Origin: Dictyocoela muelleri
Lineage: Eukaryota > Microsporidia
Assembly (NCBI GenBank): GCA_016256075.1
Contig: SDVU01000006.1
Coordinates: 1-34,713 of the forward strand
Length of the DNA stretch: 34,713 bases
Direction: 5' to 3'
Position numbers and translations under genes: made by a program. Position 1 is the first letter of the stretch; each line of letters starts with the position of its first letter. The notes below the pieces were generated by a model, which did not search any database, was not told the origin of the DNA, and was given only the letters and a program-made list of their open reading frames with translations. This document shows positions 9,725 through 20,410 of the stretch, one piece after another.

Positions 9725-9840
9725 AAAAGATTCTATCGAGACTTGAACCTGTAGCGGGCTGGGCGCGGTAGCGCGTTGTGCGTGTGACAATATCTGAGAT
9801 TGTATCAATATACAGGCTTTTAAACGAAGACCATATTGGC
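9725..9840 (-). repeat. tRNA-related repeat, longest copy with T-run end
   Basis: On the minus strand it reads from TGCCAATATGGTCTTCGTTT (a weak A-box-like start) through CGCGCCCAGCCCGCTAC to GGTTCAAGTCTCGATAGAAT and then a T run, which could terminate pol III. An overlapping open frame at 9591-9842 is low-complexity and not a gene. Confidence 0.5.
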
Positions 9841-10799
9841 ACAATTTCGGAATAGTAAATATTTCTCTATAAAAGTTTTCGAGATCATTCTTTGTATTTG
9901 CAAATCCATTTTTCGGTATATATGCCTAACACGAAATCATTTTTTTCGCAAAATTCTGAAATCACTATTTTGCTTACAAAAAAAATAAATAAATTGCATT
10001 TTTTAATTTTTTTCTAATTATTAATTCGGGGAAATAGAAATATAGCTTTCAACTCTTGAATCAATAAATATGTTTTTAGAGATATCAATACTGCCATCTC
10101 TAAATCAATTATTATTAATATTGGTATTTTTTTATTTTACTATTTAAAAATATGAATTCCGTCAAATATGCCGCAACTGATTTTTTTATCAAAAAATATA
10201 AAAGCGGGAAAGATATATTATTAACAATTCACATAACTGTATAAATCTAATAAAAACTTGATGAAAAACTTCGAAAACCCCCATCACATATCCAGATTTT
10301 AATTTCAATATGCAAAATATTAGAAGCAACAGAAAAAAACATATTTTTTCCCATTTTCTCCAGAATCAAACAAATAAAAGAATTTTCCTGTTGAAGTGTT
10401 TTTTTAATTTCTGTCACTGTTTTTACTAACAGGTTTTATATTATTTCCTCTTCTTAATATCGATATTCTGTTTATTATAGATTCAATTTGGGTAAAAGTG
10501 TTGAGTTTTAATTGGTGGAGTATTATAACATTGATCAATATATATATGGAGGAAATTTCTTTGTAAACAAAGCTCTGATTTTTAAATAATTTTTTTATTA
10601 TAAACCCTCATTATCTGTAAAGTTGGGCAGGTGATTTTTATGCGGAATTTCGGATACTAAAATTAGTTAAAGTCGTAATTAATAAAATCGGGGCAATCTC
10701 TATCAGTACATTTACAATGTTTTTTGTCGTTCTTTTCTCGTCTAAGATGAAAACTCAATCATTTATATAATAATTTTCAATGATTTTTTTGTCATGATT
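9841..10799. other. No confident gene; retroelement debris possible at the right side
   Basis: AT-rich with no long open frame. From about 10240 the minus strand has short coding-like runs that may be the far end of the Ty3/gypsy fossil starting at 10800, but no motif is diagnostic. Confidence 0.4.
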
Positions 10800-13706
10800 A
10801 TTCCTGTTCTTTCATGATTAATCATCGGGGTTATAATTTAGAGCAAAACAAATATCTTTATGCCCAGTCAGGCGAAGAGATGTCTACCGGATTTTTTTTT
10901 ACCAAGGATAATCTGGTGTATGAGTCAGTAATAGTTAGAACAATAATGCCTATCCCGCTAATTTTTGTATTTAGTATACGACTCCTTGATTTTTTTTTGA
11001 TACAACATCATCTGATATTTTGTTATTATAATATCCTTTAGAAAGCGGCGTGTTTATAAAAAATTGCTTACATGTTTAGCCTTTCTGACATTCTCGAATA
11101 ATTAATATTATTTTCTTTTACGATTTTTTTGTATTTATATTTTTCTTGAAAGAGTTGTACAGGGAGGATATACCTTGATGGCAAAGTGTCTCATAGAAAT
11201 ATATTAAAATATTAGGTTATTTATTTTTAGTAAATATAAAATTATCTTCTTTGTTTTTAGTAACATTTTAATCAATTCCAATACAAATTTTTCATGACTA
11301 TATAAAGCACAAGAGTTTTTTCTATTGTAAACATCTCTGATATGCATTGGCGCCTTTAATTAAATTTAAATCATGATATTTCATTGAATAATCAAACTCT
11401 CGTATTATCATTTTCCTTCGCATTATCCTATTAATTGGTTCACTCTAATCTGGTAGTATATTTTTATTATCGATGAAAACAGTAATTTTGCTTCCTCAAA
11501 TATAATTTATAAAATTCCATAGTGATTTATAGATATTTCGAAACAATTGCACTGCAGATGTGTATCTTTTTTTAACTGTTATAAATTTATTGCTATCTCG
11601 AGATTATTTTATCATCTTGAATAAGAACGCTACCTATTTTTTATCTGCTTGCATACGTATAAAAATCAAATGGAACTTTCAGGTCAGGATAATAAAGTTC
11701 AAGTCAGCCTTCAATATAGTTATATACATCATTAAGAATTTTTGTATCACTATCATTCCATAAAAAAAAATTTTCCTCTCTTAATTTTAACTTTAGAGGA
11801 CTATTTTATTGCTAAGATTAGTAATATATGTCTAAAACGGTGGTTCTCGAACTTTTTTGATGCTCGGACTCTTTTTCATAATTTAATTTCTTCAACCGTA
11901 AATTTTAAACAATCTTAAGATTCGTCAAAAAAATAAATCAAAGCAAATGATATATGGCGCTTAGAGAAAATTCGGGAGTTTTTGATCATCCAAGGTAGAG
12001 GACCAAGAAATAACGTAAAAAAAAATAATAAAAAAAAATAATAAAAAAAAACAAAATATTTTTTTATAAAATATAGGGGTTGTAAATAATTTAACTAAAA
12101 TAATTAATGATATTTTTTTTTCCTGTAAGTACAATATTATTCTTAAAAATATATTTAATAGGTTCTAAAATTATTAAATTTTGTGTCTTGTGTATAATTA
12201 AATTTATCAATACATCTTTTTCAATTATAATACATAGGATTAAGTCTGTTCCCATACCTTATTATTATAGTGTCGTCGTTATAAAGTCAAAACACTGTTT
12301 TAATCTTCAAATAGCCCATTCTTCTTTAAAAAATAATTATCTTATCTTTATCTTCAAATATTTTATCATATAATATGTTTACATTATACTTAATAAATAC
12401 AGCAACCACCTTTTATGTAAAATTTGGAAATTCTCAAAAAATCAACAATTTTATAAAAAAACATTTTTTAAAAAATTCCAAAAATACCATAAGCGCCTGA
12501 TATATGATATCTGTAATCTAAATAAATTTTTTATATTCTTTTTGTGTATCAAATGCGTTTAAAGCCCCTTATAACATATAAAATCGTCATAATAAGAGAA
12601 TATTACATACCTCTTATTTTTAAATGGCGTGAAACCACGAGTTCTCTTCTGGTATAAGCATAATAATTTTTAGAAACCCCAATTTGCGACTAAAAAATCT
12701 ATTTTGCACTTATAAATCCACATAGTAGCGATTACGTTTATTAAAAATAAAAAAAAATCAATTTAATTTCAGACGATCAGTCCTCTAAAGAATGGCCTAT
12801 AATCTTTGATGAAACCTACCTTTGTATTTCTAGTTTGAGACATTTTGTTAACACTTTTTTTTTAATTTTGTAGAGTCGGACTTGTTTTACTGTACTAAAA
12901 ATATTTTTTAAAGCACAGCAAATCTAAGTGAAATTATTTGAATAATATTGAATTACTGAAACCACGCAATTTAGTATTTTTATAAAGAATAAAATTTAAA
13001 AGAATATATAATAGAATTGATAAATTGAAATAATATAAATTTATATAAGGTTGTTTATATAATTTTATGTAATTAGATTTGAGTAAAATTAACGAAACTC
13101 AAGAGAAATTGCGTTATAAAAAAATGCTATTCAGGGACCCCCAAAAGCTATTCAGGGAATCTAAACTCTAAAAATCTACTGGAGACCCCTTTAAGTATCT
13201 GAGAGACTCCTAAGGGTCTGTGTGGACTACTTTGAGAAACACTGGTCTAAACCATTGAATAGATCCGATAATTTTCATTAGTTGTCACCCATTTTCTATG
13301 AACCTATATCTTTTATATTTATTAACTTATTTACATCAGGTTTTATGTATTTTACATTTATATTTGTCCTGAATACAATATTTCAGTTTTTAAAAAAAAC
13401 ACTTTTCAAAAAATTAATTTTTACTTTAGCATTCCATAACCTTTTTAGTAGTTCTATAATATGAACTTTTTGTTCTGCTTCAGATTGTTAAATACGAATA
13501 TGTCATCTAAAAATATTTTTAAAAAATCAATATAATAAAATAATTCGCTCATCGCCTTTTTAAAGTAATAGCGCATTTTACAGACCAAAAGGAAACCTAA
13601 AAATCATATTTATGATCAACTATAGTGAATGTTATTTCATGAATGTCTTATTTGGCTTTTTTTAGCTGATAATAACTGGAATGTAATCGAATTTTTTAAT
13701 AACTTA
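10800..13706 (-). mobile_element. Ty3/gypsy-type pol fossil, split by a hAT element
   Basis: Minus-strand remnants appear in the usual pol order. Reverse transcriptase lies at about 13260-13700, with a recognisable catalytic double-aspartate region and the block before it. RNase H lies at about 11340-11780, with the first-aspartate (TYASR-like) block. Integrase-side debris lies at about 10800-11050. The hAT-like element at 11838-13244 sits between the first two parts. The fossil is broken many times, lacks visible long terminal repeats, and is clearly older than the hAT insertion. Confidence 0.65.
11838..13244. mobile_element. hAT-like element, 1.4 kb, with 8-bp target duplication
   Basis: Left end CGGTGGTTCTCGAACTTTTT; right end on the other strand CAGTGTTTCTCAAAGTAGTC. 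Both match the hAT signature CAGTGNTTCTCAAA. The flanks GTCTAAAA (11830-11837) and GTCTAAAC (13245-13252) form an 8-bp duplication with 7 of 8 matching. The interior has no recognisable hAT transposase or BED finger; the frames at 12107-12373 and elsewhere are low-complexity. It is therefore either non-autonomous or too decayed to read. It inserted into the Ty3/gypsy fossil, which gives the order of events. Confidence 0.8.
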
Positions 13707-13714
13707 GATTCTTT

Positions 13715-13857
13715 GTTACTGTTCTATATATAGTACCATTTTTTGAGCATAAAAGAAGTTTACAAAAAAGTGTAAAATGTAATCCTATTCCTTATTATAT
13801 TTCCTCTTAAACTTTTTTGTATGCTCAAAAAATGGAACTATATAATAGAACAGTACC
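13715..13857. mobile_element. Merlin-type MITE, 143 bp, perfect 8-bp target duplication
   Basis: Ends GTTACTGTTCTATATATAGT and (inverted) GGTACTGTTCTATTATATAG, with pairing arms CCATTTTTTGAGCATA / TATGCTCAAAAAATGG. GATTCTTT occurs exactly on both sides (13707-13714 and 13858-13865). Merlin/IS1016-like elements make 8-9 bp duplications, and the GGTACTGTTC tip is shared with the MITEs at 15926 and 18339. The identical duplication suggests a fairly recent insertion. Confidence 0.8.
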
Positions 13858-13870
13858 GATTCTTTTAGAT

Positions 13871-13956
13871 CAGTGTTTCTCAAACATTTTTAACCTCCGC
13901 CCCCTTTCGTCTTTTTTTGTATCTACACCGCCTACCCTTTTAAAAAAATAGACAAG
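13871..13956. mobile_element. Single hAT-like end
   Basis: CAGTGTTTCTCAAACATTTT followed by AACCTCCGCCCCCTTTCGTC is a typical hAT terminus, like the right end of the element at 11838-13244. No matching partner end or target duplication is found nearby; the foldback at 13957 may have separated or replaced it. Confidence 0.5.
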
Positions 13957-14578
13957 GCTTCGGTTCAACTCGCCTATAGGCGAGTTGAACCTAAACTTGC
14001 CAAAATTAAAAAAGGTTCAACTTGCCAAAATATCTTTATAAAAAAAATTTAAAGCATTGAAAAATAGAATTTTATCAAATGAAAGCTCAAAGAAACAAAA
14101 AATTGCCTCTTATCCAACAAATAAAGACACCTTCTTCGGATTTGCAAGTCTTAATTTGTTAGAGTATAGAGTATGTTTCTTATTTCAAATAAGCTTAAAA
14201 TCGCGAGATAAATATATATAACCCATAATTAAAATTCAGAGATATTATAGAAATTTATCAAATTTGGTGCAATATTTAATTTAGCAAGGGTCTATAAATC
14301 TCAGGAAACAATTATTGATTATATATAGATTTATCTCGCCATTTTAATCTTATTAGAAATAAGAAACATATTTTATGCTTTTACCAATAAATAATTAGTT
14401 ATCCGATGGGCATAACTCGTTTGAGAACCAGCAATTTCTTGTTTATTTGGCTTTTCGAATAATAAAATTCCATTTTTTAATGCTTTATAAATATTTTTTT
14501 TTGATATTTTGGCGAGTTAAACCGTTTTTAATTTTGGCTCCGGTTCAACTCGCCTATAGGCGAGTTGAAACGGAGCCA
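13957..14578. mobile_element. Foldback element with palindromic GGTTCAACTCGCC tips
   Basis: Each end carries its own palindrome, GGTTCAACTCGCC-TATA-GGCGAGTTGAACC, at 13962-13990 and 14541-14570. The outer arms of about 150 bp are inverted copies, including TTTATAAAGCATT-like and AAAATTGCC/GGCGAGTTAAACC blocks. The middle is a copy of inverted-repeat element R2 (14135-14440), probably inserted into the original loop. No reading frame. Confidence 0.75.
14135..14440. mobile_element. Short R2 copy nested in the foldback
   Basis: GTTAGAGTATAGAGTATGTT then TCTTATTTCAAATAAGC pairs with the inverted block ATTAGAAATAAGAAACATAT near 14352-14371. The same arms frame the element at 2294-3699. Here the interior is only about 100 bp, making this a compact deletion derivative. 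Confidence 0.6.
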
Positions 14579-14759
14579 AATATTTTTTTGCGTATCAAAA
14601 AATTACTATAAAAGGAAATATCTATTTATAAAAACTCTTCGAAAACGTTCATTAACAGAAAATTTAACGCTTATATAATATAACTTTCATTATCTCTCCT
14701 CTTTTATTTACAACTGCCATAACCAGTTAGATAACCCAATTTTTATACACAAAATCATT

Positions 14760-15510
14760 AATGATTTAATAAATACACACATTTATTATTTTCAAAGAAT
14801 ATAAATATTTTCAAACGATCTCAAAGTGTATTCAAAGAAATAAATTCAGTGTTTTACAATGTACATAAATAGATTCAATTAGTTACGTATTTTCCAGCGT
14901 CATAGGATTTACAATATTAAATTTATAGGAAAAAGTATAACCTTAATAAGCCTCTATTATATTAAATAGTCCTATTTATCAAAAGCACATATGTTATTTT
15001 TTCTGTCAATGAAATCAAGTTGTTTATTTTATACTCTCTTCAAACTTGCATAATCGATAATAAAACTTATTCTTCAGTTATATATATTATAACTTTTTTA
15101 TCTAAATAATTAATACAATTTTTTCGTTTTTTTACACAACCTTTATAAGTTCCGATCTCTCTTATAATAATCTCTTTTTTTCTACATAATTTGTTTTTTA
15201 AAAAAAAATAATTAGTCGTAAAATTATTTCGATTTGTACAAATTACCGTCATATTTTAACGAAAAAATGTTGTGGATAAAGATGATGCAACGAGCACAAT
15301 GCATGTTAATTTACTCCTGCTACATTGAAAAGCTTTTTTATTATTTGTATTGTTATTTTTATTCGAAGTAAAACGCCTCTGTTTTTTTTGAAATTTAAAA
15401 GTAAAAATGTTATATAGGCTTGCAGCAAATCTAATATAGAATTATTTTCTGCTATAATACTATAGATTTTTTCTTGTCTAATAGCACGATTTAGTCGCTT
15501 AAACATGAAT
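14760..15510 (-). pseudogene. Merlin/ISXO2-like transposase, badly decayed (copy A)
   Basis: The minus strand has a conserved-looking tail near 14800-14960 (IVNPMTLENT..IES.YVHCKTLN), which parallels the Merlin pattern FVNP-x-(T)-HTN-x-IES-x-W-x-H-x-KT containing the third acidic residue. Upstream, 15306-15506 (LNRAIRQEKIYSIIAENNS...) and 15067-15252 give two more short open stretches in the place where the N-terminal half would lie. Many stops and shifts separate them. The assignment rests mainly on the tail motif, so it is moderate. No matching terminal repeats were located. Confidence 0.45.
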
Positions 15511-15538
15511 TTATTTGGAAGTTTTTTCTATAAAAAGT

Positions 15539-15690
15539 GAATTAAGACCCTACTTAGTTACCTCATTTTTTAGAAAATAACCTTCAGTAAGAGAAAATTA
15601 CACAATTCTTTTTGCAATAAGGGTAAAATCGAGAGGTATATTTAGATATAAAATTTTTTTTGCGGCTGCATATGTAAGCTTTCAAAATTT
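15539..15690 (+). repeat. Dispersed repeat R4, copy 1
   Basis: GACCCTACTTAGTTACCTCA, AGTAAGAGAAAATTACACAA, GGTAAAATCG and AAGCTTTCAAAATT recur in the same order and orientation at 19920-20074. Similarity stops sharply on both sides. It has no open frame and is not recognised. Confidence 0.6.
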
Positions 15691-15925
15691 AGGCATGTAA
15701 AAAAATGCCTTTTTTTAAAAAAAATAACAAAAAAATTACATTTGATTAAATTGTTTATTAAATATAAATATTTTATATTTGAATTAAAATATAATCAATT
15801 TAAGTTTTTCATTTAATTCTTAATTCTGAGCAAGTGTTTGGTGTAAGAAATAATTATTTTATTTCTGCGCTTTTATCATCATATTGCAAAAAAAAATAAT
15901 TGAAATTATATTTATAAATTTATTA

Positions 15926-16183
15926 GGTACTGTTCAATTTTAAAACATTACCTTACCAATAATAGAAATTAGGGAATAAGATGTTGTAAATATAAAAATG
16001 TTTAAATTATTCTGCAAATTCCCGCAGTACTTTTATTTTTTAAAAATATCAAATATATAATATTTTTAAAAAATAAAAGTACTACGGGAATTTTTAGAAT
16101 AATTTAAACATTTTTATATTTACAACATCTTTTTTCCTAATTTCTATTATTGGTAAGGTGATTTTTTAAAATAGAACAACATA
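15926..16183. mobile_element. Palindromic Merlin-type MITE
   Basis: Starts GGTACTGTTCAATTTTAAAA. Its arms (TAGAAATTAGGGAATAAGAT, AAAAGTACTACGGGAATT and others) pair almost perfectly around ATATTTGATATTTT. Same family as the interrupted element ending at 18339 and the small MITE at 13715. The right tip is altered (GAACAACATA in place of GAACAGTACC), and no clear target duplication remains. Confidence 0.75.
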
Positions 16184-16289
16184 GTTTTTGAACAATAACT
16201 AAATAAAAATAAAAATTTTGCAAAAACTCGAAATTGAAAATTTTCAGTAAAAATTTATTTAAAAATACTCATAAACATTTCAAAGAACA
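16184..16289. other. Short spacer with no feature
   Basis: AT-rich sequence between the MITE and the Merlin pseudogene. Confidence 0.4.
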
Positions 16290-17000
16290 TTACATTGTTA
16301 TTTCTAAAAAAAGAAAAAACTTCGCAGTAAGACTCTTATCTTTTACGCGAAATGCCACATTATGCGTGTTTCTTTTTCTTAAAATGATTTCATAAACTTT
16401 CAATAGTCTGCGTATGAGCACTAGTATTAGGATCTACGAAGTTTTTTTATGGCATACCTCAAAATGTATATATCCTATTTCGTCTAAGGAATTATACATT
16501 TTTCATTTATCCGTTCAAATAATTGTACTTTCTACAACAATATCAGAAATATAATTTTCCAATTTTTTTTTTGTCTATATTTAACTACCTTTATATAACA
16601 CTTACTACTCTCTCTTTCTACTATTTCAAACACCTATGTTTGTTCTGGGTATCTCTCTTTTTCATATTTAGCAAAGCCATTAATTATTCATCTACTTCTA
16701 CTATATAACATATACTCCTACCTTATTGTGTTTTTTCTTGTTATATAGGCTATTTGGAGCTCAACTGATAGTTTATTTTTGTTATAGTTTTCTACTTAAA
16801 CCTAAATCTCTCAAAAGGTATTAGGTTATCATACTTTTATTAAAATAGAAATGACTCAATAAATAAATTTTTTAAATATAATCTTCGTATTTTCTAGAAT
16901 ACTTCCGTGTCTTCTCGAAAGTCTCAAATTGAATTTTCGCTACCATCAAAAATATCCATTATAGTCACCATGAATTTTATTTTTTTCTCCTTGCATAGAA
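16290..17000 (-). pseudogene. Merlin/ISXO2-like transposase, decayed (copy B)
   Basis: The minus strand shows VDPNTSAHTQTIESL followed by NHFKKKKHA at about 16360-16450, the Merlin block around the third acidic residue. A VEVDE block near 16690 matches the IVEVDESKFGKRKY region of the first catalytic aspartate, and RYPEQT.VF follows it (compare RGVEGVWVFG). The stretch between has stops and shifts. It lies between two MITEs of the GGTACTGTTC type, which suggests but does not prove that this transposase lineage moved them. Confidence 0.65.
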
Positions 17001-17209
17001 ATCATTATTTTTCAGATGGGATTACTTTCAAATGTAATAAAAATTAAAGTGCAAAGGCTTATGTTCTTATATAACTCCTAAATCCGGAGATCCTATTGTT
17101 TTCAGATTTTAAATGGTCTCATAAAGGTTAGAAATTTAATAAAAAATAAATATTGCAAATAAAACGTTAAAATTTAAAACATCACTTTACCAATAATAAA
17201 AAAATCTTG

Positions 17210-18052
17210 CCGGAATTTTGCCTGTTGGCGAAATTCTGGTTTTTCGCTGAAAAATTTTGACCCGGAATTTTACCAACGTACTCTATATTCAAAAAAGCCA
17301 GAAAAAAGTCATAAAATGATAATAAGTAATAAATAAAAATACATATTTGACCCTATTTCGTTATGTTGTCATAGGTGTGCATATTTTTTCTTCATTGATA
17401 GAGTTATTACCTACTTAATATTAATAAAAAAATATACAATCCTATGACAACATAACGATATAGAGTGAAATATGTATTTTTAGCCATTTTTATTTTCATT
17501 TTCAGGACATTTTTTTGGCTTCTATGGATATAGAGTACCAAATCTTTTTATACGTTATTTAGTATTTTAAACAAAATTTTATTGGTAAGAATTCTACTTA
17601 TAACCCTATTTTTGAGCATACCCCTTAGTATGTTATTAAATGTAATAAAAATATTTTCCCCACAACAAAAAATAGTATTGTGGGATTAAGAGAGGCTTCA
17701 AAGACATTTTAAAACTGAAAAGCCAAACTTGGCCATTTTTTTACTCATAAAGAATATATATATAAAAACTAAGAAAAAGAATTTATAGTTATCTAGAATG
17801 AAATTTGCTATATTTCAGCATAATAATAAAAAAAAGTTTTTTATTTATGTAAAAATGAAGAATACTTCTATATAAACCACATTTTTTCCTCTTAGACAAA
17901 TTAAAGAAGTGGATTTTTGATTAATAAATATTTTTTGTTTAAATATTGTAATATTTGACAATTATTAATGAATTTATCTTATTTTTTAGGCCAAATTCCG
18001 GGTCAAATTTTTTTGGCGAAAACCCGGAAATTGTCTGTTGGCGAAATTCCGG
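17210..18052. mobile_element. Nested element with CCGGAATTT termini
   Basis: Left end CCGGAATTTTGCCTGTTGGC, with TTTTGACCCGGAATTTTACC further in. The right end inverts this: CCGGAATTTCGCCAACAGAC, then TTTGACCCGGAATTTGGCC. Terminal repeats are about 65 bp. The interior holds another inverted repeat (17278-17538) and no recognisable transposase. Superfamily unknown. Confidence 0.65.
17278..17538. repeat. Inner inverted repeat inside the nested element
   Basis: GTACTCTATATTC...AAAAAAGCCAG pairs with TTTTTTTGGCTTC...GATATAGAGTAC, and TTCGTTATGTTGTCATAGG pairs with CCTATGACAACATAACGAT. It is a third layer of nesting at this site. Confidence 0.65.
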
Positions 18053-18433
18053 TTAACAAATAGAAATTGGGAAATAAGATGTTCTAAATATAAAAAATGT
18101 TTTAATTATCCTATAAATTCTCGTAGTATTTTTATTTTTAAAAAAATATTAAATAAATAGATTAAAATTAGAAAATTTCCCTTTGGGGAATTTTCTAATT
18201 TTAATCTATATATAATATTTTTTAAAAATAAAAATACTACGGGAATTTTTAGAATAATTAAAACATTTTTTATATTTAGAACATCTTATTTCCTAATTTT
18301 CATTATTTGTAAAGTGATGTTTTAAAATAGAACAGTACCATTAATTAATATTTTATGATTTTTTTTTATAATTTTGGTTTTTTTCTAATACAATAAATTT
18401 CGGCTGAAAGTGATAAAAATACACACATAATTA

Positions 18434-19393
18434 GGGCTGTACCAAATTTTTGTAATACCCCTGTTTCACATAATGAAAATAAAAATGATTTTTGAATTTC
18501 TTTAAATTGGTCACATAACATCGATTAATGACTTCTGTTTGTCAAAAATGTCTTTATGGTGTTTCCTTAATTTTGAAAAACCGGCTTAGGTGTAGAAAAG
18601 CAAGTTTCAGAAAAGATCAGATCCTTTTATCTAATATTTTGACAATAATAAAAGAATAAGCATTGAGCAGAATGAAGAAATAATTTTTTATTGGCTTAAA
18701 TAGTATATGATGTCACAAATTTCTGAAATGCTCTCTTCAGACACTAGGACAATACGCAAGACAATTTTCGATTTTAGCATGCTTTTTTCACAATATTTTT
18801 ATAATGGAAAACTCGGAATTGGTGGTCCGGATATAATCGTTAAAATAGATGAGTCTAAGTTTGGTAAAAGAAAGTATTTCGGGAGGGGGGGTTAGTAGAA
18901 TAAGTGTGGGTATTTGGTGCAGCCGAGCTCTCGTGCCTTCGTTAAATATTTTTATATGCTATTGAGAAAAGAAATGATTAAAGTTAAAATTAGAAGATTA
19001 CCCTTTATATTAAGCAAGATTCTCATATTTATAGTGACATGTGGAGAGGATATTCGAAATTAAAAGATCTTGGCTACAAAAACTCAACAGTTAACAACTC
19101 TAAAGAATACATCAATTCATATATTGGTGTCTACACAAACACAATTGAAGCAAATTGGGCCTTTTTGAAGTTATAAACTCCAAACTCAGGAAGAATAAAT
19201 TAGTATCTTATAATTTATTTTATTATATATATGATTCTTAGGAATTTCTTTGACGAAAATTATGACGATTTCTTAAGGATATTATTAAAATAAAATTTTT
19301 ATTTAAATTAAAATATGATTTTTAAATATACTTTATAACAATTTTGTTTTATTTGTCGGGATCCAGGGGGTATTTTAAAAAAAGGGTATACCC
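18434..19393 (+). mobile_element. Merlin DNA transposon (copy C), terminal repeats present
   Basis: Ends GGGCTGTACCAAATTTTTGT then AATACCCCTG, and (inverted) GGGTATACCCTTTTTTTAAA then ATACCCCCTG, enclose a decayed Merlin transposase. About 960 bp, the usual size for a single-gene Merlin element. No 8-9 bp target duplication is seen. The tips differ from the GGTACTGTTC MITEs, so at least two Merlin lineages are present. Confidence 0.65.
18535..19310 (+). pseudogene. Merlin/ISXO2-like transposase, decayed (copy C)
   Basis: In order on the plus strand: a zinc-ribbon-like CQKC with a following C (about 18540-18600); the open frame 18707-18895 ending in IVKIDESKFGKRKYF, which holds the first catalytic aspartate; IYSDMWRGYSKL (about 19025-19070) with the second; and YTNTIEANWAFLK (about 19135-19175) with the third acidic residue. 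The open frame stops after GRGG, and the later motifs lie in other phases, so the gene is dead. The spacing and the SDMWRGYS and NTIE motifs make the family assignment firm. Confidence 0.8.
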
Positions 19394-20410
19394 ACTTATA
19401 TGTGTTATCTTTATGAAAAATACCATATATTTCTTATATAAAAAATTTATTATTTTATAAAATGCTAGAGTTACATCAACCTAATACATTATTTATTCTT
19501 TATTTTTAGTTTTTTTTATCGTTTTTTCATTCTAGCTGATGTTTTGTTTCATGCTCATTATAATATAATTTATATTTTAAAATTAATTTATATTTAAATT
19601 AATAATCACTCTTCTCAGTATTCCCTCTTAGTGCACACTAATAATCAACTTTTCCTCTTATTAAATCAAAATTATAGAAGTAATTAAATTAATAATTTTC
19701 TTGTTTGTGTGTTTATTTAATTTTATAATTTGATTTTTTTCTATTTTAAATATTTTTTTCTTTATAGACACCAAAAATATATTTAAAATAAATAATATTG
19801 TTTCTGTTCTTATTTAAACTTATTTTTCGAGATTTAATAATTTTTTTTAAAAAGGTATTTTTTGCCAAAACGCTTTTTATTTCAAGAAAAAAAACGTCAA
19901 AGGCTTTTTTCATTGGGAAGATTAATTATGACCCTACTTAGCTATCCTATTTTTAGAAAATAACTGTCAGTAAGAGAAAATTAAACAATTCCTTTTGCGA
20001 TAAAGGTAAAATCGTGGGTTATATTTAGATATAATAATATTTTTTCGCGGCTACTATGAAAGCTTTCAAAATTATCGCTTTTCATTTTTTTTGAAACTTA
20101 TATATACAACATGTGACAAAAAAACAGAATGTTTGAAAATATAATAAAAATAATTATAAAAAATATACAAATTAATATTTATTTGTTTAAAATTCAATTT
20201 TAAATCCATTGATGTAAATTTTTGGTGTTAAAAAACACTTAATACCCCCGCGCTAAATAAAATCCTTTTTAACCCTTTTCAAATGATTAAAAATCAGGAA
20301 ATTGAATTTTTAATAAAATCAAAATTAATAAAAACAGGGAAAATTTGTAAATTTAAATTTAAAATATTAATAAGTTTTATTTAAAAATATATTTAAAACA
20401 GTACTGTGTT
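19394..20410. other. No gene; contains R4 copy 2
   Basis: AT-rich, without open frames of note. R4 copy 2 occupies 19920-20074. A TTTAAAACAGTACTGTG motif just before 20411 resembles the tip of the Merlin-type MITEs and may be a remnant of one that served as insertion site. Confidence 0.5.
19920..20074 (+). repeat. Dispersed repeat R4, copy 2
   Basis: Matches 15539-15690 over its whole length in direct orientation (GACCCTACTTAGCTATCC, GTCAGTAAGAGAAAATTAAA, AAGCTTTCAAAATT). The two copies flank the Merlin cluster, but no other sign shows they are ends of one element. Confidence 0.6.

Larger units (their letters stand above)
17155..18339. mobile_element. Merlin-type MITE interrupted by another element
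   Basis: The left end (TTTAAAACATCACTTTACCA at about 17176) and the long palindromic remainder (18054-18339, ending GAACAGTACC) are parts of one MITE of the 15926 family. Its sequence breaks at AATAAT|A...AACAAATAGAAATT, where the element at 17210-18052 lies. Its centre includes the stem AGAAAATTTCCC/GGGGAATTTTCT. The left tip is decayed. Confidence 0.65.

Noticed and set aside
15539-20074. R4 repeats as long terminal repeats of one element
   Set aside because: The interior is a mix of independent Merlin elements and MITEs with their own ends, and no retroelement genes lie between.
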